From Fodinicola feengrottensis (lineage in GTDB: Bacteria > Actinomycetota > Actinomycetes > Mycobacteriales > HKI-0501), in NCBI RefSeq assembly GCF_010993775.1, contig NZ_WOTO01000048.1, forward strand, positions 1-64,000: 64,000 nucleotides of DNA, read 5' to 3'. Below are positions 59,158 to 64,000 of this stretch, piece after piece (positions within the stretch are counted from its first letter, which is position 1; each line of letters begins with the position of its first letter). The notes below the pieces were generated by a model, which saw only the letters and a program-made list of their open reading frames with translations, did no database searches and was not told the DNA's origin. A program made the position numbers and the translations under genes.

Positions 59158-60096
59158 TCATCGACGGCCAGACCGGCCGCTGAGTGAGCGGGCGTACGCA
59201 CCGGCGGCGGTGGCCAGCCGGCGGGACAGGCTGACGGAGACTCGGCGGTCGAAGATCTGGTAGTCGGCCTTCTCGATTTCGTCGAGAATTCCGCGGTAGA
59301 GCACCAAAGCGGTGCCGATGCACTCGCGGCTGGAGGGCGCCAGCATCGGCACGCCACCGGCCGCGTACGCGTAGATTTCCCGGGTGCGGGCAATCTCGTT
59401 CGCCAGCAGCTCCCGGATCGGGTCGGTGACCACCCGTTTTTTTTTTTCCAGGTCCGAGCGCGACAAACCACACTTCTCCAGGTCCTCCAGCGGCAAGTAG
59501 AGCCGACCGCGGTCCAGGTCTTCGGCGATATCGCGGAGAAAGTTGGTCAACTGGAAAGCCTCACCGAGCGCGTGCGCACGCGGATAGGCCTCCTCAGTCA
59601 GCGGCTCCAGGATCGGGGTCATCTGCAGTCCGATCACCGCGGCTGAGCCGTACATATAGGCCTGCAGGTCCGCGTACGTCGGGTATTGGGTGACCGTGAG
59701 GTCCATTCGCATCGACGCGAGGAAGGCCTTGAGGTGCCCGACCGGAATGTCCCAGGTCCGGACGGTATGCAGCAGCGCCTGGCAGATCGGGTCGGTGGTG
59801 TCGCCGGCGTCGAGATCGGAGAGCACCCGCTCACTCCAGGTAATGAGCTCGTCTTCTCTTGTCGCGGGGTCACCGTTGTCGACAATTTCGTCGGCATATC
59901 TGGCGAAACCGTAAAGACTGTGGACGTATGGCCGCTTGGCCGGCGGCAGCAGCAAAGTCGCCAGATAGTACGTACGCCCGAAGTCCGCGTGCAGCCGCCG
60001 GCACCGCTCGTACGATGCCCGCAGTCGCGGATCGGCAATGCCGGCCGCGTCCAGCCAGCGCGCATGGCGCCGTTTCGGCCCGCCCCCTTCGGTCAT
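59158..60096 (-). CDS. crtB: Phytoene/squalene synthase family protein
   Basis: The frame is intact, 312 residues. Both prenyl-diphosphate motifs are present: YADEIVD near residue 68 and DIAEDLDRGRLYLP near residue 190, with FQLTNFLRD before the latter. It condenses two farnesyl or geranylgeranyl diphosphates head to head. An 11-base A run encodes EKKK near residue 222; the local alignment would also fit a shorter run, so one codon may be an error. No other carotenoid or hopanoid gene is adjacent in this window, so phytoene versus squalene product cannot be decided. Confidence 0.85.
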   Translation of the reverse strand: MTEGGGPKRRHARWLDAAGIADPRLRASYERCRRLHADFGRTYYLATLLLPPAKRPYVHSLYGFARYADEIVDNGDPATREDELITWSERVLSDLDAGDTTDPICQALLHTVRTWDIPVGHLKAFLASMRMDLTVTQYPTYADLQAYMYGSAAVIGLQMTPILEPLTEEAYPRAHALGEAFQLTNFLRDIAEDLDRGRLYLPLEDLEKCGLSRSDLEKKKRVVTDPIRELLANEIARTREIYAYAAGGVPMLAPSSRECIGTALVLYRGILDEIEKADYQIFDRRVSVSLSRRLATAAGAYARSLSGRSGRR

Positions 60097-60177
60097 CCTT
60101 CGAGCGTACTGGCGTCACCGGGAACCTCACCGGGCCGGCGTGCGACATCTGTGTGACGGTGGTGGCGGAGGCAGTGG

Positions 60178-60714
60178 ATGGAGGCGCGCGTGAAGAAGGA
60201 CCGGCGGTCGGTGGACGCCGAGTTGGACGAGATTTTTCGCGCCACCTATCGGCGGCTGGTAGTCAGCATGTACGCGGTGACCGGTGATTTCGTCGAGGCC
60301 CAGGACATCGTGGCGGACGCCTTTGTGGCAGCCGTCACATATCGTGAGCGGTTGCTGGCGGTGGCGAGTCCGGAGGCATGGTTGCGGGCGGTGGCCGCAA
60401 CATAGCGGTCAGCAAATGGCGACGAGCCAAGCGGTATGCCTTGCTGCTGCGCAAATCCGCGGATCCACATCCGGTGATGGTCGAGACATCCCCGGACCGG
60501 GTGGTGGTGATGGAGGCTATCGGCAAACTGCCGCGGAATCAGGCCGAGACCATCGCCCTGCATTACATCGCTGATCTGCCGGTGGCCGAAATCGCGGAAT
60601 GTATGCGGGTGTCGGTTGGCACTGTCAAATCTCGGCTGGCCCGTGGGCGGGCCGCATTGGCGGAGATTCTTGGTGACCGAGCAGCTGACCTTTCGAAGGT
60701 AGGGGAAAGAATAA
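60178..60714 (+). CDS. ECF-type RNA polymerase sigma factor (two frameshifts)
   Basis: About 178 residues. Region 2: DEIFRATYRRLVVSMYAVTGDFVEAQDIVADAFVAAV. Region 4: AIGKLPRNQAETIALHYIADLPVAEIAECMRVSVGTVKSRLARGRAAL, in blocks. Frame changes near 60400 and in GGGG at 60702-60705; with three G the gene ends in TAA overlapping the next ATG (TAATG). GGAGG precedes the ATG at 60178. The coupled downstream gene encodes a membrane protein with an outside propeller, likely its sensor or anti-sigma partner. Confidence 0.8.
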
Positions 60715-62043
60715 TGATTGACTCGACGGATTATGCGCAGACCCGCGAGCGCATTCACGAACTGTTGGTGGATCCGGATCTGAGCCAGATCCATCGGCGC
60801 GGCAATCGCCGGCGTTTTGGTCGCAAAGCCGCGATAGGTACGGCTTCGGTTGCCGCCATCGGCGTTGCCGTGTTGGTAGCCACCCAGGTCATCGCGCCGC
60901 ATCCGACCGCCCCCCCCGGCCGGGCCGAAAGCGATCACTGGCCCGTTGCACGGCCCGCCAGTGTCACTGTCAGGGAAGTCGCAGCTGCTGGATTCGCAGC
61001 CGGTGGACGGGAAACGTTCGTACGCGCTGATCAAAACCGCCAACGGCAAATACGCGGTGGCTCGTACCCAGGACACCGGTGCGACCTGGCAGGCATGGCA
61101 GCTGCCGCCGCCGTCGATGCCGACCCGAAACGTGCCCGTGTTGTATGTCGACCAGAGTGACTCGCTCGTAGTGTCGGCGAGCGGTCCACCCTCCGGAACT
61201 GCGAAAGTGAGTCAAGACGGCAAGCAGGTCAGCGTCGATGGCGGGAAGACGTGGGAGGCCAACGTCGGTCAGTTGGGCCAGCTGATCAGCCAGGATGGTG
61301 GGCAAACCTGGCGTCCCAGCGGGCTCCCGGGAACCACCGGCCGGCCGATCGAGAAGCTTGCGCCCGGTTGGTCGGCGCAGACATCGGGCGGCAAGGTGTT
61401 CGGCTCTGATCCCGCCGCCGGAGGTGCCCTGCACCCACTCGTTCACCAGCCGCAGGTCGCCACCCGATGTATGGGTGTCACCGAGGCCGCGGACGAGTCC
61501 AGTGTGGCTGGAGTGCGTCGGTGCGAACGGCGCCTTCGTGTTGCAGGTCAGCCACGACCGTGGCGTCACCTGGGATTCCGCTGCGGTTCCGGGCCTGATC
61601 GAGCGGGGCGGTCCGGGGGCGGGCGGCTGTGGCCAACTGATCGACAGCTATGACGGCAAGACCGGCTATGCGTACGGTTACACCGCCGCCAGCAATGGAA
61701 AGGAGTCTGGTCTGGTGATTACCCACGACGGTGGGAAGACTTGGTCGACCACTGTGATCCAACTGCCCCAGAACCTTGGCACCTGTCCCACGGCGACGGC
61801 CACCGGATCATTGGTCGGTGAGCAGAATGTGAACGCAAACGGTGACAACCCGCGGCTGATCGTCAGCACGGATTCTGGCCGCACCTTCACTCAGGTGTCG
61901 GGAGTGAGCCAGTTGGGCACGGTTAACCGGATGACCGGCAGCGCCAGCCTGGTTGCGCGAGATCCCCGAAAGGGAGCTTGGACCTCGTCCGACGGCGTCA
62001 CTGGACCCCAGCCCTGGTGCCGCCCCACTCCACGCGTTCCTAG
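60714..62043 (+). CDS. Membrane-anchored BNR/sialidase-like propeller protein (three frameshifts)
   Basis: About 443 residues. A cytoplasmic N-terminus of about 40 residues (DSTDYAQTRERIHELLVDPDLSQIHRRG) precedes one helix (AIGTASVAAIGVAVLVATQVI) and an exported domain with repeated BNR Asp-box-like motifs: TQDTGATW, SVDGGKTW, SQDGGQTW, SHDRGVTW, THDGGKTW and STDSGRTF. No sialidase FRIP motif is seen, so it is probably a binding or sensing propeller. Frame changes near 60925 (C run), 61495 and 62000. It starts inside the sigma stop codon, which argues for a sigma/anti-sigma-like pair. Confidence 0.72.
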
Positions 62044-62648
62044 CTCTTCAGCAGTGGGAGGAAATATCGGCGGGCGGTGGCTCGCACGTCGTCGTCCGTC
62101 TCCAGCGGCAGGCAGGTTTGTGGCGTAAGGACGAGCGACATGGACAGCCGTACCAGGATTTCCGCGAACTCGTCCGGGTCAACCTCGGTGTTGGCGCGAT
62201 ATTCCGGCGACCGGCGATATTGGTCGGCCATGAACTGGCGGGCGATCGCGATTGCCGGGCCGCCGTGGATCGTCAGGAACGGCAGCAAAAACTCCGGCTC
62301 GCTCTGCAGTAGGCGGCCGAGCAGCGGCTGCTCCCGGGCCGTACGAAGGCCCACCACGAAACCTTCGACCAGTCGTTCGGCGATGGTGGGCAGTGATTCC
62401 ACCGCGTCGTTGATGGCGGCGAAAAACCGGCGGGATTCGCGTACGAGCACGGCCTGAACGAGCTCGTCACGGCTGGCGAACCGGCGGTAGAGAGTGGCCC
62501 GGCCCAGGCCTGCCCGCCGGGCCACCTCGTCGACGCTGGTCCGGCGCAGACCGTGGTCGAGGTATTCGGCGAGGGCCGCGTCGAGGATCCGCACGCTGAC
62601 CTCGTCAACCTGCGGTTCGGGCAGCAGTGCCTCAAACGATGTGACCAT
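62040..62648 (-). CDS. TetR/AcrR family regulator
   Basis: The gene is intact, about 203 residues. SVRILDAALAEYLDHGLRRTSVDEVARRAGLGRATLYRRFASRDELVQAV is a textbook TetR helix-turn-helix, in family blocks. The C-terminal domain is unassigned. Its start overlaps the stop of the upstream MpaB-like gene by 17 bases, so they are cotranscribed. Its stop overlaps that of the convergent propeller gene. Confidence 0.85.
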   Translation of the reverse strand: MVTSFEALLPEPQVDEVSVRILDAALAEYLDHGLRRTSVDEVARRAGLGRATLYRRFASRDELVQAVLVRESRRFFAAINDAVESLPTIAERLVEGFVVGLRTAREQPLLGRLLQSEPEFLLPFLTIHGGPAIAIARQFMADQYRRSPEYRANTEVDPDEFAEILVRLSMSLVLTPQTCLPLETDDDVRATARRYFLPLLKS

Positions 62649-63508
62649 CGACCCCACGGTACCGCCGTGCCGGCCAGCCCTCTCGTCGGAACGCCGCCTT
62701 GGCCCGCGGCATGTACCCGAGCCGGCGCGGCACCAGCGGCCAGGCGTGCCGGATCGCGGCCCCTAGTCGTACGAGTTTGCGCTGGTCACGATCGGTCCAA
62801 CGGAGTCCGAGCGTCTCCCTGGTGGACGGCGCCAGCAGGCCCACGCCAAGCAACCACATCGGGTTGCTGACGATCGGTGAGATGACCCGCCACAGCGGTT
62901 GCGGGATCCATGGTTGCCGCATGCTGGCGGGTTTCTGTGCCATCTCTACAAAAGCCTCGACCGCGGGCGTCTTTTCCAGGACGTGTGCATAGGTGTTGCT
63001 CAAGATAGTTCTCGAAGCCGGCCCGGTCGGCCGGTGCCGGCCGGTCGCTCACCCCGTACCTGGCATAGACGACCTGCTGTTCCTTGAAAAGCAACGCCTT
63101 TTCTGTCGGCGTGCTCGGATGGTCAAGCAGGTCAAGCATTTTTATGACGGCTTCGCTCATTGTTGCGTGTGCCCAGTAAAAAACGTCCGGGTCGAGCGCG
63201 TGATAGCGGCGGCCTTCGCTGTCCACACCTTTGATGTCGTGGTGGAGGTCGCGGATGCCGTGCCCGGTCGCCATCGCCTCGGGGCCGTCGTAAACGACGC
63301 CGGCGATCTGCGGTACCGAGCGCAGGAACCGGTCCCACGGCTCGGTGTAGAAAGCCGAATGTTGCTCGACGCCGGCGCCGAGGCCCGGCAGTGACAGCTG
63401 TACCAGGCCGACCCACGGACCGATCAGGATCATCCGCTGGTCCCCGGCATAACGCCAGCTCAGCGAGTGTGGACCGAGCAATGACGGAGCCAGTGACTGC
63501 ACGCTCAT
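62632..63508 (-). CDS. MpaB-like oxygenase (DUF2236) family protein (frameshifted)
   Basis: About 292 residues. RMILIGPWVGLVQLSLPGLGAGVEQHSAF, the HDIKGVDSEGRRYHALDPDVFYWAHATMSEAV block with its conserved histidines, and the C-terminal RLGAAIRHAWPLVPRRLGYMPRAKAAF match DUF2236, the family of rubber oxygenase Lcp and MpaB. These bind haem b and cleave or oxidise isoprenoid chains. A frame change lies near 62998. GGGAGG precedes the start. It lies between two TetR genes on the same strand. Confidence 0.82.
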
Positions 63509-63523
63509 GCGAACCTCCCGGCC

Positions 63524-63556
63524 GAGACAATGAGACGACTATGTCATACTTGTCTC
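63524..63556. promoter_or_regulatory. Inverted repeat GAGACAA...TTGTCTC upstream of the MpaB-like gene
   Basis: Seven-base arms 19 bases apart, with an inner TGAGAC/GTCTCA echo, lie between the TetR stop codon and the MpaB-like start codon. It is a candidate operator for one of the two flanking TetR proteins. Confidence 0.5.
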
Positions 63557-64000
63557 ATCCCGTCGAATATGACCGCGAGCGTACGACTGCGCAGCTCGTC
63601 GTTCCATGAGTCGCTCTCGGCACCTCTCGCGGTGGCGGTCATCAGCGCGAACACCTCCGGTATCCGCAGGCTCTGCCGGATGGTGCCGGCTTCCTGGGCG
63701 CGGGTCAGCAGCTTCTCGATCGCGTTTCGCATGTCCCGTACGACGTGGTCCATGTCGACTGTCGGGTCGAGGCCGGCGGCCCTGATCACCTCATAGAGCG
63801 CCTTCTTTTCGGCGCTGTGCTTGATGATCCGGGCGAAGAAGTCAAAGAATGCGGCGGCGCTGTCGGTGGCGCTCATGAGCGGCTCAGCCTCATCGATCAG
63901 GTCGCGCGTACGTTCGCTGACGATCGCCTGATAAAGCGCCTCCTGGGTCGGGAAGTGCCGGTAGATCGTGCCAAGCCCGACGCCGGCCTCCTGTGCGACG
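63544..64000 (-). CDS. TetR/AcrR family regulator, N-terminus beyond window
   Basis: The frame is open to the right edge; about 151 residues are visible. It begins inside the helix-turn-helix (VAQEAGVGLGTIYRHFPTQEALYQAIV) and continues into a ligand domain (FFDFFARIIKHSAEKKALYEVIRAAG, then RAQEAGTIRQSLRIPEVFALM). It lies 35 bp upstream of the MpaB-like gene on the same strand and is probably in the same transcript. Confidence 0.85.
   Translation of the reverse strand, partial: VAQEAGVGLGTIYRHFPTQEALYQAIVSERTRDLIDEAEPLMSATDSAAAFFDFFARIIKHSAEKKALYEVIRAAGLDPTVDMDHVVRDMRNAIEKLLTRAQEAGTIRQSLRIPEVFALMTATARGAESDSWNDELRSRTLAVIFDGMRQV

Noticed and set aside
844..63010. Widespread pseudogenes, or programmed frameshifting as a regulatory mechanism
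   Set aside because: Breaks are spread over unrelated genes, sit at different motifs, and lack slippery-site/stimulator architecture. Both halves are conserved, so sequence error is the simpler reading.

Overview
The window looks like a chromosomal segment of a high-GC actinomycete. The evidence is GC-rich coding DNA with GTG/TTG starts, many TetR regulators, an LLM-class oxidoreductase of the F420-linked type, a DUF222/HNH protein, an R2-like oxidase, an SCP-2/MaoC/thiolase-DUF35 lipid module, ECF sigma factors with SnoaL tails, and secreted glycosidases with Sec signals. I cannot assign a genus. No rRNA, tRNA, CRISPR array, prophage or replication origin was seen.

Layout. 0-11 kb: membrane-protein end, gamma-carbonic anhydrase, enoyl-CoA hydratase, DUF1772, SDR, a VC0807-type membrane protein divergent from a PaaX-like regulator, GH75 chitosanase, a poxB-type TPP enzyme with a YoaK-type membrane protein, and a class A FAD monooxygenase divergent from a TetR with two palindromic operators. 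11-15 kb: secreted GH43 enzyme, class II aldolase, membrane-anchored endonuclease/phosphatase-like protein. 14.7-21.7 kb: aromatic-acid catabolism. Two CoA-ester lyases diverge from FAH-RraA fusion, DapA-type aldolase, HpaE and HpaD, which fits the homoprotocatechuate meta-cleavage route. 23.8-27.7 kb: sialidase, DoxX protein, two nested IS remnants, HNH endonuclease. 27.9-38.9 kb: FAD oxidoreductase, pirin-MarR-aminodeoxychorismate synthase run, TetR/carotenoid oxygenase pair with operators, SnoaL proteins with an ECF sigma factor, orphan histidine kinase. 39-45 kb: MetE-like protein behind a strong inverted repeat, then a reductive pyrimidine-catabolism operon (NCS1 permease, ureidopropionase-type amidohydrolase, dihydropyrimidinase, LLM oxidoreductase). 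45-60 kb: zinc-ribbon SDR, META lipoprotein, then two lipid-degradation operons (R2-like oxidase/SCP-2/SDR/MaoC and acyl-CoA dehydrogenase/thiolase/DUF35/ADP-forming acyl-CoA synthetase). These flank a GH30/GH43-like pair and share a 17-bp operator with the TetR gene between them. 59-64 kb: phytoene/squalene synthase, ECF sigma with a membrane-anchored beta-propeller protein, and TetR - MpaB-like oxygenase - TetR.

Two window-wide properties matter for reading the annotation. First, roughly 60 frameshifts interrupt about two thirds of the genes, typically at homopolymers or short tandem repeats, while both halves remain well conserved. I treat these as probable sequence errors and give reconstructed gene limits instead of calling pseudogenes. 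Second, the palindrome CGTACG is strongly over-represented in all reading frames. The best candidate for a previously undescribed system is the TetR-controlled lipid regulon at 47.6-59.1 kb.
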